A stretch of 64,000 nt of DNA from Bryum argenteum (Eukaryota; Streptophyta; Bryopsida; Bryales; Bryaceae), in assembly GCA_037043015.1 (NCBI GenBank), contig CM073321.1, positions 26,859,510 through 26,923,509 on the forward strand. The letters run 5' to 3'. A program made the position numbers and the translations under genes. Positions 1 through 11,800 of the stretch are shown piece after piece; position 1 is the first letter of the stretch, and every line of letters begins with the position of its first letter. Below the pieces are notes generated by a model, which did no database searches, was not told where the DNA came from, and was given only the letters and a program-made list of their open reading frames with translations.

Positions 1-364
1 ATGGTAATACATGCCTTAGGCTTGGAAACCCAAAAACAAGAGTTCTCTTCCCTTAAATGCATACCATTAATTTATACTTTATTTTATGCAGTTCCAAATT
101 TTACAACACGAACTAGACCTGATTAATAACCAAATCAGGTATAAATGTAATTTCTTAGTTAGTAATTAGAAACAGTTATCTTTGACTAAAATCACATATT
201 ATATGATAAATTCGTAATAAAGTAGAAGTAAATAATGGGAACCTATAATATTTACGTCGAATATTGTTACAATGAGAAAACTTTGTCGTGTTTGTTATTG
301 AAGGCTAATTCGGAACAATCTATCAAATCAATTAGAGTTTACTGAATTGAATGGCGTTTATAAC
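1..364. other. AT-rich flank, no gene seen
   Basis: No coding frame or repeat that I can support is visible here. The composition is AT-rich and intergenic in character. Confidence 0.5.
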
Positions 365-631
365 TTAACCCCTAAAGATCCAAGAAAGCCGAAATGGCTT
401 TTTGGGGTTTCCGCAGGGAAAAAAGTCAGCCCACTTTGACCATTATAATCTCAAAACCGGAAAAAATTAACGGTTCAAATTTGACATATGAGTATAGGGT
501 AAAGTTAACTTCAAGATCCTATGATTGGATCTTCTAATTAATGCTTAGATTGAGTTTTTTCAAGCCCGAAGTAGAAGAGGGTCCTTTGTGATAATTTAGA
601 TAATTTTGTATTAAGGATCTTTAGGGGTTAA
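365..631. mobile_element. MITE copy 1 (TTAACCCC family), 267 bp
   Basis: The element begins with TTAACCCCTAAAGATCC (365-381) and ends with its exact reverse complement (615-631), giving a perfect 17-bp terminal inverted repeat. No coding capacity is visible. The inside shares long stretches with two further copies in this window, near 12673-12931 (opposite orientation) and 19047-19987, for example the phrase TTAATGCTTAGATTGAG. I could not identify a convincing target site duplication, so the superfamily is open. It is a non-autonomous element that needs a transposase from elsewhere. Confidence 0.8.
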
Positions 632-927
632 CAAACTTTGAATATGTTACAAAATAAATAAAAAAGTAACTTTTATAATTTGATGATTGCTCTTCAAAAT
701 TGAGTTTCGATCATAATCTGCTTGATTAAAATCTTTGAGGTTAAATATATTACAAAAAGTGCAGTAATGTGGTCTAGAGAATATTCTAAGAATTAGAAAA
801 TTAATAAGTCTGGACATTTTGTAAGTAATGAAAGTGCAAAACAAAAACATACAAAAATAGATATTGTGAATTAGAGTGTTTGAATTTAACAAATTGTAGC
901 AATATAGTAAAAAAAACATTCACAATA
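632..927. other. AT-rich spacer
   Basis: Short open frames occur on the minus strand, but they are AT-rich and low in complexity with no recognisable domain. I regard this as non-coding. Confidence 0.5.
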
Positions 928-1640
928 CTACGACAGCGGGCACCCCGGGCAGCGCTACCCCATCACGCACGGACAGCGAGCACCCAAAGGCAGCCGGGGC
1001 AGCCAGTGCACCCCGAGCAGCGGACACCCAGGGGCAGCCGGGGCAGCCCGGGCAGCAGCCTAGCGCCGCCTAATGCCCGTGGGGCAGCCTGCGCTGCCGC
1101 CACGCGGCCATTTCCCTGAGCAGCCGGCGGTGTCGCCGACATCTTCCGCGCGAGCGCCCCGCCAATACTCCCCGCTCTCTCATTTTGCTGTTCGCCGTTT
1201 GCCGCAGCTCCTCCCACCTTCGCTTACCTTCGCGCCGATCGTCACCGTCTTTCTGCTGCTCTTCATCGTTGCTCTCCTCCCGCGTCGCTTTCCTCCCGCG
1301 TTGTGCGCGCTCCTCCTCGTCGCGGTCCTGCTGTTCCGCAGTTTCTCGTCGCGCTCTTGCTTGATCGACTCCCTCCTCCTCGTTCGCGCGCTCTTCCTGC
1401 GCACTTTGTGCTGCTGCTCTTGTGCTTTGTGCTGCTGCGCTTGAGCTGGGGTTTCGGCAAATACAGATTTGAGGCCTCATTTTCGAATTTCCGCTTGAGC
1501 TGGGGTTTTCCGCATTCAGCTTTTCGATTAGGTCATGCTTGTTTCGACCCTGATTTGCGGCTAGGGTCTCAGCGTTTCGTGACCGCGCGCTTGTTTTTGC
1601 TCTCTCCATTTAGCAGGTACGCAATTTGCATACGCGATTC
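928..1640. promoter_or_regulatory. GC-rich leader upstream of element I
   Basis: The base composition changes abruptly near 928 from AT-rich to strongly GC-rich. The first part holds short repeats of GGCAGCCGGGGCAGCC type (about 980-1065), followed by C/T-rich sequence (about 1180-1440) and two repeats of CTTGAGCTGGGGTTT (near 1440 and 1495). Overlapping open frames exist on both strands, but they are products of composition and disagree with each other. The position directly ahead of the tandem array and of the element I gene suggests a CpG-rich promoter or terminal region; that function is inferred. Confidence 0.4.
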
Positions 1641-1736
1641 CAATATCTTACGCATTTGCATTTCAATTCCAACTTGATCTTGCATTTTTCGACCTCTGCG
1701 CGCTCTTCACTTTACATAACTAGAATAACATTGTGC

Positions 1737-2535
1737 ATTTAGGTCGATGGGTGTGCATTTAGGTCAATGGGTGTGCACTTAGGTCGCAAAATTAGGTATT
1801 TCCTATTTCACGAGCTAAACGCACATCTTTTAGGTCGCAAAAACTGGTATCTCCAATTTCACGAGCTAAACGCACACTTTTTAGGTAGCTGCCTCCTAAA
1901 CGCACAGCTCTTACGTAGCTGCCTGCTTAACCCACTGCTTTTAGATAGCTGCTTTCTAAACGCACAGCTTGAAGGTAGCTGCTTGCTAAACGCACACCTT
2001 TGATGTAGCTGCTTTCTAAACGAACAGATTAGGTAGCACCCTGCTAAATGCACATTTTTTAGGTAGCTGCCTCCTTAACGCACAGCTCGTACGTAGCTGC
2101 CTCCTTAACGCACAGATGTTAGATACATGCCTTATCAACGCATATCTTTTAGGTAGCTTCCGGCTAAACGCACATCTTTTAGGTAGCAGCGTGCTAAACC
2201 CAGATTTTTTAGGTAGCTCTCTGCTAAATGCACACTTTTTAGGGAGCTGCCCTCTGATCGCACACCTCTTACGTAGCTACCTCCTTAACACACTGCTGTT
2301 AGGTAGCTGCCTTCCAAACGCACAGATGTTAGGTAGATGCCTTCTTAACGCACATCTTTTAGGTAGCTGCCTGCGAAACGCACATTTTTTAGGTAGCTGC
2401 CTGCTAAACGCACATCTTTTAGGTAGCTGCCTGCTAAACGCACAGCTGTTAGGTAGATGCCTCCAAAACGCACAGCTGTTAGGTAGATGCCTGATATCGC
2501 TTAGCTTTTAGGTAGCTGCCCGCTAAACGCACAGT
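1737..2535 (+). repeat. 30-bp minisatellite array, about 25 units
   Basis: Tandem units close to TTTTAGGTAGCTGCCTGCTA followed by AACGCACA repeat with a period of about 30 bp. The first units (1737-1870) are longer variants carrying TTTAGGTCG or TTAGGTCGCAAAA. Each typical unit contains a 21-nt block that starts TTTAGG and ends CTAAA, an imperfect palindrome of the same design as the hairpins in the introns of the gene downstream. Because the period is a multiple of three, the array reads open as a repeated decapeptide (LLGSCLLNAH-like), which I treat as accidental. The array ends about 20 bases before the predicted start codon of the element I gene. Confidence 0.85.
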
Positions 2536-2555
2536 TATTGCGCTGAATTGCAGAC

Positions 2556-2648
2556 ATGGCTCGCACCAAGCAGACTCCTACAATTGTTCCCGCTCCCGCA
2601 GAGAGGGACATCCGTTCTGGTAGTCAGGATGAATCTCTAAACAATCAG
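2556..2648 (+). CDS. Exon 1 of the element I gene with histone H3-like N-terminus
   Basis: The exon encodes 31 residues starting MARTKQTPTIVPAPAE and ends at a GTATGA donor. The start lies in a reasonable plant context (GACATGGC), and the frame continues in phase into the next exon at 2751 (VPFDLSTIEGYLEP). The first seven residues are identical to histone H3 including Lys4; homology stops at residue 8, so this is not a histone gene. Whether it is convergent mimicry or chance cannot be decided from one copy. Confidence 0.6.
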
Positions 2649-3654
2649 GTATGAATTTTTCTTGTACTTTCATGGTTTGTTTTTGAAGATTCTGAATTCA
2701 TATCCAGGACATGCATTTCGAGCTAATTCTCGTTGCTTTTTTTAAATCAGGTACCGTTTGACTTGAGTACTATTGAAGGATACCTGGAGCCCCTAGTTGT
2801 CGAGCCCACTGATGTTCTTGCCTCTGCTGTCGCGGACGTCCAGCAATACGGCATGTTTTGGACTTCTATGCCGAATTCCATTTTGTCGTGGTCCTTATAC
2901 CCGAAGGAGAAAGGAATTTTCCACCTGTTTCAACAATCTGGAACTAATCCTGCCCATCTCCCATTCTGCAACGACACTTTCATTTACGCGGTGAACTATG
3001 AGGAGTCACACCTTTTCATCCGCTCAAGGTGACCTACGTTCGTGGATTCGTCTTCACCATCGTCTTTCCCTCGAATGAAGTGCGATACTCGCACGACACT
3101 ATCAAGGGCTACATGGTCGGGAAGACGGAGGCGGGGCTCGTAGACCACATCGTGGGTGGCATACTGAATGTGAGCTCTCCGAAGAAATTTGTGCAGACCT
3201 ACCAGCAGTATTGCATGCATATCTGGAGTGCTCTGAACGACTACGAGAGAAGCAAGGCGAAAGGCAAAGCACCCGCAAGAAAGGCACTCATCCTGCTTTT
3301 GAGGAGGGTACTGGATCAGAAACAGCGCGGTCTGGTATGGCCTCCATTGAGGTAACTCCTACGCCTTCGCGGAAACGCCGCAACTCGAACTCCTCGCCAG
3401 TTCAGCAGGCCAAGAGAATCCAGAGTAATTTGGCAGGCAATACAATTACGTACATGAATCCTTCAATCAAGCATGCCACAGCCGAGAAGGACATCGACTA
3501 CGAAGCTGCAAGGAAGACTCTGAAGGACTTCTGGGAAAAGTGCAAGCCTTGTTACGTTTTTGGCAAGGACTCGGCTCCTGTCAATGTGGACATCGATCTC
3601 CTCTAGAAAGCTGATGCGCGATTCATCGTCCGAAAGCTTGAGCCCGCTGGAGTT

Positions 3655-4104
3655 GTGCATTACAAGAATATCCTGACGAATTCGATCGATTTGAATTCAA
3701 GGCAGACCATCATCATCATGCCCATCATCACTGTGGCTCCTGCGACTTGGGACTGGGATGCATTACTCGAGTCAAAGTGCAACTTCCGTGTGATCGATGG
3801 GCAGCATTACGTCGAAGCTGCGAAGGAGCTTATGAAGGAGGCTAGAATCTCCGCGGATAAGATTACCGCCTTGAAGACTTGGCGGGCTCATATTGTTTGG
3901 CATTCATACGCGAAGATGATCATGGATGTGTCTATCATAGCGAACAAGACTAACAACGCGGGAACATTCACACCATCGTGGGCCACAAACATATTGGCCG
4001 CGAGAAGTGTTTGGATAGAATACGGGTCGCGTGCGAAGTGTGGTGCAAAACCCAAGTCTGGTTGGGAAACAATCGAGCAAGCTATCGCTCGAAAGAACTA
4101 TGAG
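3655..4104 (+). CDS. Element I exon with ParB-like domain
   Basis: This open segment reads on from an in-frame TAG at 3604-3606. It carries the ParB/sulfiredoxin-fold signature VIDGQHYVEAAKEL (a GQH in the place of GHHR) about 45 residues in, followed by a helix-rich stretch with IIANKTNNA, similar to the N..N pattern that follows the ParB core in element III. It ends at a GTAAGT donor at 4105. In ParB-like proteins this core binds or cleaves nucleotides or DNA; the activity here is unknown. Confidence 0.6.
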
Positions 4105-4148
4105 GTAAGTCATGCATTTTCTTATAATTTTATCTTCTTGATTTGTGG

Positions 4149-4262
4149 CGTTTAGGTCGACGCGACCTAAATTTCAGGTGTTTAGGTCGATGCGAGCTAA
4201 ATTCCGTGCGTTTAGCTAGACTCGACCTAAATTCCGTGCGTTTAGCTGGACTCGAGCTTAAT
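4149..4262. repeat. Four palindromic 30-bp units inside an intron
   Basis: Four units of about 30 bp occur one after another. The first (4151-4171) is a perfect hairpin: TTTAGGTCG, a three-base loop, then CGACCTAAA. The others (4181, 4211, 4241) are variants with one to four mismatches. They lie in the intron of the element I gene and share the 21-nt design with the array at 1737-2535. Confidence 0.85.
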
Positions 4263-5668
4263 GATCATCCCGTCATGTTCTTGAATTGATGTCGCTCTTT
4301 CTTCTTCAAGATTTTGAAGAGGCCATGGTGAAACGCTTCATGAGTATCAACACGAAATCCCTCGACAAGCTCTTGAAGCCATCGGACCTCCTCAACAAAT
4401 TAGAAATCATCACCGCTTCTGAGGAGGTATACCAGCTGTGGTCCGAAGTTATCATCGCAGTTGAGATGGGAGAGTTGATCGACGCCAACACTTGCGAGGC
4501 TTTCAACCGGGCTCCTGACTGGGAGTCAAAATCTAAGGACATCGTCTTAACTCGCGATACCTTCAGGCAAATGTCTGGATTTGAGGAGCACGACTTCAAG
4601 ACACTAGCGCTTCATCTTCTGAATAGGACTCCGGACCGGGACCTACCGTATCCGAAGGTGTCCTTGAAGAAACCGAAGCTGAACTACTGGGAGTGCGTTT
4701 CGATAAAGGTGTGGCTGGAGAAGCGCAAGAGGAAGAAATGCGTTGCAAGAGAGTTCCACAACATCAAGCCAGCATTGTGGTTATTCGACAGTGCCGACAA
4801 GTTTGTGGTTAAAAAGTGGAAGCTTTTCAAGTTCGATTACAACGTCAATTGGCAGACAATGTCGATGCTCCTTTCCGTGCCCGGGGACGTGTTCTTCAGC
4901 GACTACCGCCAGAAGAGGACGAAGAACAAGAGTTCTGAAGAGATCTCCGAGTACGCTACGGAGTTCTTTAAGAAGTTTTTGGAAGTGAAAGGGGATTTTT
5001 CGCTGCCAACCCCGGAACTTCACACAAGAATGTTTGATGCTGAGACGTTTCTATTCACTGGCTGGGATAATGGGTATACTTGGGACGATGGAAGATGCGC
5101 GTTGTGCGTTATCGACCTCAGATGCGTCGCGGGCCATAGTAGCAGAGTGGACGATATTTCGAATGTCTACTTCAATGACTTCCTGAATGCTTGGAAGGAT
5201 TCTGTGTATGACCCTTCTATCAGGAATCCTGAAGTCTGGCTTATTATTACGGAGACTACAGATCGTCATTGCCAGGCCGTCGTATATTTCAACGCTTTCA
5301 AGGATTTGTACAAGTCGAAGGCAGTTCACTACGCTCCTACAAACAATGAGCGTCTCAACGGTATCTTGGAGGGGAAGGTCGTGGTCAAACACCGCATTCC
5401 ACTCTTGTTTCTTCTGAAGAGAACCCACCAGGTATCCGAGGTATTCGATGAAATTCCAGAGACATTCTATGCCCCGGAGTTGCCCCTGTATCAGAAACCA
5501 GGAGCTTACAGGGAGTTTGATTTTTGCATCAATGACAACGAGTTGCGCTTGGAGTTTTACATTCGCGTACTGCGAATGTTTACAGTTCCAAAAAACAGAT
5601 TTCTGTCGATCATGAGTGGAACAAAGCCCATGCTTGCAGGAATTGTAAGTTTGTCATTCCTTTGGGCG

Positions 5669-5689
5669 TTTAGGTCAATGCCACCTAAA
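5669..5689. repeat. Palindromic 21-mer in the first half of an intron
   Basis: TTTAGGT, seven bases, ACCTAAA lies shortly after the splice donor at 5645 of the element I gene. It is followed by a phrase (TGTTTTTGTCAAGTTC) repeated after the second palindrome at 5808. Confidence 0.85.
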
Positions 5690-5807
5690 TGTCTGTTTTT
5701 GTCAAGTTCGCATCTTCTCTTCCGTTTTACTTGTCAATTTATTTCCGCTAAATCTAAAGTACACTAGATTTACTTGGCGTTCTTCACACTTGACATTGAT
5801 TTGGGCG

Positions 5808-5828
5808 TTTAGGTTGATGCCACCTAAA
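5808..5828. repeat. Second palindromic 21-mer in the same intron
   Basis: TTTAGGT, TGATGCC, ACCTAAA. The flanks TTGGGCG and TGNTTGTTTTGTCAAGTTC match those of the palindrome at 5669, so this intron holds a local duplication of about 140 bp. Confidence 0.85.
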
Positions 5829-6543
5829 TGCTTGTTTTGTCAAGTTCCCATCTGCTCTTCTGTTCTTCTTAGTTGACTAACTTTGTGTTTTCATTTCGCA
5901 GATGCTTAATCTTCAGACTCATATTGTCTACGAGGACAAAGATGAGTTGGATAAGTACATAGCCTTCCAAGAAAGTAGTTTTAATCTCGATCCGAACGAC
6001 TTCTGTGTGGACGCTTATGTAAATCCAGATTGGGTTCATGGTCCAAAGCCTGGGTGCTCGCCTCAGGCTGGGTTTACCGGATCTGCTCGTCGTGGTCGTG
6101 GGGAGGCATCGTCATCTGGTGGTCGTGATTGTCGTGGTGAGGCATCCTCTCCTGCTGTGGCTCCTGGTGGCGAACCATCGTGTGCTGGTGGTGGGGATCC
6201 GTCGTCTACTGGTGGTGGCGATCCGTCGTCTGCTGGTCTTGCTCGTGGTGGTCGTCCATCGTCTGGTGGCCGTGCTCGTGGTAGTAATCCGTCGTCTCGT
6301 GGCCGTGAAGGCGTTCCTGCATCCGCTGTTCCTGCTCTTGGTGGCGCTCGTTCATCCGGTGGTCGTGGTGGGTGTGGTCGTGGTCGTGCATCTAGTGGGC
6401 CTTCTGGCGTGCGAACTCTAAGCATTGAGCCCATACAGAGCATCGATCTTGTTTACAGGAACCTGATGATAAATCTTCCCGACAATGACAACATTGATGA
6501 AGTTCTTCCATTGGTCGAGCGTCGCGGCTCCTTGGCCCGCGGT

Positions 6544-6574
6544 GGGGGTTTAGGTCGTATTGACCTAAATCCCC
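6544..6574. repeat. 31-nt hairpin interrupting an exon
   Basis: GGGGGTTTAGGTC, five bases, GACCTAAATCCCC form a hairpin with 12 of 13 arm pairs. It lies within the coding exon that starts at 5902. Before it the frame reads VLPLVERRGSLA; after it the acidic continuation (ETLSDDDNEEDNSDHRRE, then DSSDEENSEEG) is in another frame. The hairpin is therefore a plausible late insertion that broke the frame. Confidence 0.8.
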
Positions 6575-7960
6575 TACACTCCTTGAGGAGACACTCGCCT
6601 CCACGGGCCTCCCCGAAACTCTTAGCGACGATGATAATGAAGAAGACAACTCTGATCATCGTCGAGAGACCCGCACCAAGGCTGCAAATGATGTTTTCGG
6701 GTCTATTTCGGAGGAGGACCTCGTTCTCGGGCAAGAGAGGTTGCCCAGAGATGCGCCTACTTCCGATAGTTCTGACGAAGAGAACTCCGAAGAGGGTGCC
6801 GAGGAGGGTATTGCAAGGTCTGACGAGGATAACAATATCGATCCCTCTCCTATGAATTTGGGAGATGATGTCGTATCCTCCCCGGCTCCTATGCAAGCCC
6901 CATTGTCGGATCTAGCAGTACAAAGGGGATCAACGCCGCCTCCGACACTTGCAAGAGAGCCATCCCCACCTGTGCCACCTTCAAGAGAATCATCCCCGCC
7001 TCCGCCGTCTTTTGTGCTTGCATTACCTGCTCATGCCCCTGTACGCGGACGGTACCTCCCTTTGTTGAAGAAGGGTGTTTGGAATACTCACGCTGATCAA
7101 TCTTGGTTTCGGACTGCAAGAGAAGGGTGAACCTTCACAACCGCGAGTCAAGATTGAGTCGAACATTCCCGTTCCACTCTCGAAGGATGCCAAGCGTGCC
7201 CTGCGTCAGAAGGAAAAGGAAGAGAGAAGGGCTGCCAAACGAGCTGAAGAAGAAGCCGCAAATGCAAGACGGGAGGCGCAAAGACTTGCAGATCTTGCGA
7301 GGTTGGACGAGCAACGGCGAGAGGATTAACTCAAAGTCGAGTCGAAGTTGTCGAATTTGGAGAAATCAAATTCCAGAGTTCTTGGCGATTTGAGCAATTT
7401 GAGGGTCTTGTTGACGCAGATAGCACAGGTGGCTCTTCCCCTTGCCTCCTACAACCCCGTCAATCAGCCTACTTTGGCTATCTGTGGGCCTTCGACTTCC
7501 ACCACCCAAACTCCACCCGAACTCGTAGCACCTCCAAATCCTGCAGTTCCAGCCTGCATTCTTCCTGCTCTGGCTACCTCAGTACCCGACGTTGTTATTG
7601 AGGAGATCATCAGTTTCGCATCTCGTTCGGAAGCTGATATCGCCAGGCAGGGGGAGAACAATGGCATTCATCCGCTCGCGACACCAGACCACCGAAACGA
7701 CAACGTGGATTACGAAGCAAGTGACCACGGACGAGCAGATGAAGATCTTCTTGACTGTGCTTCCTCACTCTTGGTGACCTCCGTTTCGATTGATGCTACC
7801 TCCGTGCATGAGGTTCCCGAGGTTAGTCAAGACTTGCAGGAAGATGCACAAAGAGCGGTTCAGGGTGCCCCAATCTCCCTTGACTCTGGGAACAACGAAC
7901 TCGACTCAGTACCTGCCACTAATCCCACGGTGAGCTTCTTATCAATTGTAGCAAATCTTG

Positions 7961-7981
7961 TTTAGGTCGGGTCGGCCTAAA
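7961..7981. repeat. Palindromic 21-mer in the last intron
   Basis: TTTAGG, nine bases, CCTAAA lies about 30 bases after the GTGAGC donor at 7930 of the element I gene. It is the same family as the hairpins at 4151, 5669, 5808 and 6544. Confidence 0.8.
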
Positions 7982-8187
7982 TTTCTGTTTATCTGGTTGA
8001 TGAGCATCTGCTCATATTATTGCTGTGCTTGTATGATTTTTCATTTTATAATAATTCTTAAAGCCAGCGCTCCTTGTTTTACAGGAGTCCGGCATTGAAG
8101 ACGGCGAGTAGGTCTTGCGAGTTAGTCTTCGAATCATTGGATGGTGTGCCACGATTGTAGATAGTACCATGTAGTGACTCCCCATTC

Positions 8188-8193
8188 AATAAA
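8188..8193 (+). terminator. Likely polyadenylation signal of the element I gene
   Basis: AATAAA lies 77 bases after the predicted stop codon of the last exon (8109-8111), preceded by a TTGTAG/TGTAG-rich stretch as in plant 3' ends. Confidence 0.5.
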
Positions 8194-8838
8194 ATGAAGA
8201 CTTTTTATTTTATCACTTGCGTCTGCACTGCGTCCGCGTCATTCTCCCTCATTCTTGGCGCTAAATATCGTCATTTCTCTATCAGGCCGCGCCTCTGAGT
8301 ACTTTATTCCGTCCGCTTGCCACTAGAACCCCCACCGACATCTTGGAAGTTGTCTTTAATGACATGAAATTAGTATTCCAAAATGTCTGAGGTGATGTTT
8401 CAAGATGTTTATAATCGTCTGCCGGAACATCCTTTCGGACATGCAAGTCCTCAGATTGTGTTTCGATAGATGTTTTAAACCATGAAAACTTCCATACGTG
8501 GTGTTTATAACTTTACACATAGCCTCTTCCATTTCAGAGGTTTCACGAACGCATACGTATGTCAGATCACACACAAATCCAAATGTCATATACACTTATA
8601 ACTGGATGTCCAAAATTTGTAGTGGAATATTAAAAACATTACATATGATCACATCACAATTTCCATAGCATAAGTGTAAATGTTTGTGACCTAAAAAAAC
8701 CAAAAATATGCAATTCAATAACATCTTCTATACAAAACACCATAGTAGTGACCTCCAAACCTTTCTTTGTAGACAATATCTTCATTTCTTCTTTGCTGAC
8801 TCCGATCTTGTTCCGGCGCCTTTCTTTAGTTTGGATGC

Positions 8839-11800
8839 TCATGTTCCCTTTGATGTGTCGGCCTTTGCCGGTTTGGACAATCCTGCACACTTTGGCAGTG
8901 TGGACGGTGTTGTCGATTTGTTTCCGGACTTCCAGTGGCGCCTGACATATTCCAGAGGTGGAGCGGGTGTTTGAAAAGAGTCCTGATCATAAAATAATTT
9001 GATAATGAAGCAACATCACAATATAAAACATTAGTATATATAACATGATTCCACCATAAAACAAGGTCAATTATCTGCTCACAGGATATCTTATACTAAC
9101 AAAATATACTTGTATTGTTAAATACTTAACATCCCGTTCACCTATCATAGATACTCACAATATATCTACTCTAGTATTACCTGCTCAGAGAGCACAGGAT
9201 CAGGCGACCCCGCTGCAGACACTGGAGTTATGGCATCCTGAAACTCTTGCACTACTTCAGCGGCTGTTGTGATGAGTGCCACTCCATCTCCCTCTCTAGA
9301 GCCCCCTCCTTTTGTCTGCTGCACCGGCATGCCTCCTTCCTTAGGCTTCATAGCGCATATGTTGACATTGTCTCTATCGCTATGATTGGACACGCTAGAT
9401 GCTCCATGGTTTGGAGATGGTGGCCTAGTGTTCTCCGTGGTACCTGTCGGTGTTGGATTGACCTGCAATAACACAGGTATTGTATGAACCGACATATCCA
9501 TCACCTGCTGCACAGTCGAGTCAGTCAGTGAGGCCTTCACAGCTATCAGCTGTCGAAACATCGCCTCCAACCGCTGGTTTGAGTCATCAATCTTTGACTC
9601 CAGACGTGTGTTGGATGCTTCGATCTTCTCCTCCAAACGCTCATTCGATGCCTCCATCTTCGCCTCCAGGTCGTCCATCCTTGTGTCTAAATCCCCGAGA
9701 TCATCGCCATCACTGTCATTCTCCGCTTCCAGTCGCTTGTACTGCTCCTGTATCTCCTCGTTGATCTCAGTCTCGAAAGGTTCACGGTGAAGTTTCATAC
9801 ACTGCAACAATACAATCTAACATCACTTAAGAAGATACATACATTTTCAAAAACATTTGTACAAACATTTCGAAAGACATTGAATTATACTTTTTGTAAG
9901 ACACCTGTCGATACATTAGCCAAGACATCTGTTCAGACATCTCCATAGATGTCTGCAAAGACATACAGAAAGACATTTCCGAAGACGTCCTCATAGTCAA
10001 CTTCGTAGACGTTTGTTAAGACATTTGAATTCGCATAAATAACATCTACAAAGACATTGGCAAAAACATAAAAACTTACTAGTTTCATTAACGCTGCGTC
10101 CCTGATTAATTGTTTTGTTGATGCCTTCAGTCTCTTTCCCTTCGACACCAACCTCATTCTCTCAGACATACCCTTCGAATGTCCAATTCTCCTATTCTTC
10201 GCAAGTCTGCTCCACTCTTCATCTGTCAATTCAGCTGGTTTATGTTCTCTTTTGTCTATCATTTGGCCATACAGATATCGGCGGTTGGTAAGAGTCTTGT
10301 TTGCCCTGGGTGTTATCCAACCTCGGTCCACTATCTGCATAGAGCCGGCCCCCCTCACATCCCACCCTACAAACAAATGTCATCATATTTGAGTCACGAA
10401 AACATTTAATAGAACAACGTTTTATCCATTTTCATCATGTACTAAGAATTCATAGTTTTATTCAGAAACAAATGTATGTACCTTCCAACAAGCGCGTAAA
10501 GAACTGTTCCCTCAATTCGTAAGGCTGGTCACGCATGTTGTAGCAGGGATCCAAGGCCCTAGTCATCAATCGTAGATCCTGCTCAAACGCCATTACAAGT
10601 GCTCCGTACGGGCGGCCCTTCTCATCTACAGTGAGAGGCTTCTTCATAGCCGCAGTAACAGGAACTTTTGCACGGTCAGTTTTCCGTTCTACTGATTTCG
10701 CACGTTGCACCGAAACCTGAATCTCTCTAACGTCGTCAGAGCTGTCACTTGTGTGTTCATCATCATTGTTCTCATCGTCCTCTTCATCTTCCGATGTTTC
10801 ATTTCTGCGGCTGAACAAAAAAAAATCATTGTCTCAGTAATCGTTAGAAAGAAAAATCATTGTCTTAGTAAATGTTAGAGAGGACTAAATTTTTTACTTA
10901 CCGAGAGTCTTGCACCTCCTTGATGCGCTTACTGGAGGTAGGTTGCACAACTTGTAGCTTTGCTTTACCTTTAGCATATGTCGATGCCTTCAAGTCTTGG
11001 CGATGCTTCGACCTACGCTCATGAATTTGCCAACGAGATGCATCATCTCCGTCGCTGCTCTGCTCAGCCCTGCGTGGCGACCGTTTGCGCTTAGGTGCAC
11101 TCTTCTTTGTCATCCTGAGACGCCGTGCTGGCCACACCACAAAAGCCTCCAAGTTCTTACCCTGAAACCACACACATTGATTAAGACATAAACTTAGACA
11201 TATCTAATGACATCTTAGACATCATATTAGATATCTCTGATGACATCTTAGACAAGGTTTTTAGAAATTTGTGATGACATCTAAGACATTCTTTTAGACA
11301 TCTCTGATGACATCTTAGACAATTTTTTTAGACATCTGTGATGACATCTTAGACATTCTTTTAGACATCTCTGAGGACATCTTAGACAAGGTTTTTAAAT
11401 ATCTGTGATGACATCTAAGACATTCTCTTAGACATCTAAGACATTCTTTTAGACATCTCTGATGTCATCTTAGACATCATATTAGATATCTCTGATGACA
11501 TCTTAGACATCATATTAGATATCTCTGATGACATCTTAGACAAGGTTTTTAGACATTTGTGATGACATCTTAGACATTCTTTTAGACATCTCTGATAACA
11601 TCTTAGACAAGGTTTTTAGATATCTGTGATGACATCTAAGACATTCTTTTAGACATCTCTAATCACATCTTAGACAGTTTTTTTAGACATCTGTGATGAC
11701 ATCTTAGACATTCTTTTAGACATCTCTGATGACATCTTAGACAAGGTTTTTAGATATCTGTGATGACATCTAAGACATTCTTTTAGACATCTCTGATGAC

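Larger units (their letters stand above)
2556..8111 (+). pseudogene. Element I: broken gene for an H3-tail-like / ParB-like / DNA-methyltransferase-like protein
   Basis: Exon 1 (2556-2648) opens with MARTKQT, the N-terminus of histone H3, then diverges; GTATGA follows and the next exon starts at 2751. A ParB-like core reads FRVIDGQHYVEAAKEL (3784-3831). The part from 4310 carries VFFSDYR (about 4886-4908) in the place of methyltransferase motif IV. Residues RFLSIMSGTKPMLAGI end one exon at 5644 (GTAAGT), and MLNLQTHIVYEDKDELDKYI opens the next at 5902 in phase; together they resemble motif I and the following acidic strand. The order IV then I is that of permuted beta-class amino-methyltransferases. 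A Gly/Ser/Arg-rich tract (6085-6420), an acidic tract and a charged coiled coil (7180-7420) follow; the last exon is 8085-8111. Stops at 3604 (TAG) and 7327 (TAA), and frame changes near 3028, 3285, the 4105-4310 intron, 6544 and 7120, show the gene is dead. Confidence 0.7.

Noticed and set aside
963..1677. Several overlapping frames in the GC-rich leader
   Set aside because: Both strands and several frames are open because of composition; none has a domain or codon pattern.
2116..2511. Open frame with a repeated decapeptide (LLGSCLLNAH)
   Set aside because: It is an effect of the 30-bp tandem array, whose period is a multiple of three; the other strand is also open in part.
2556..2648. Genuine histone H3 gene
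   Set aside because: Identity stops after MARTKQT; no ARKSTGGKAP or histone fold follows.
6038..6443. Frames overlapping the Gly/Ser/Arg-rich tract of element I
   Set aside because: Shadows of the repetitive GGTGGTCGTGGTGG-type coding sequence.
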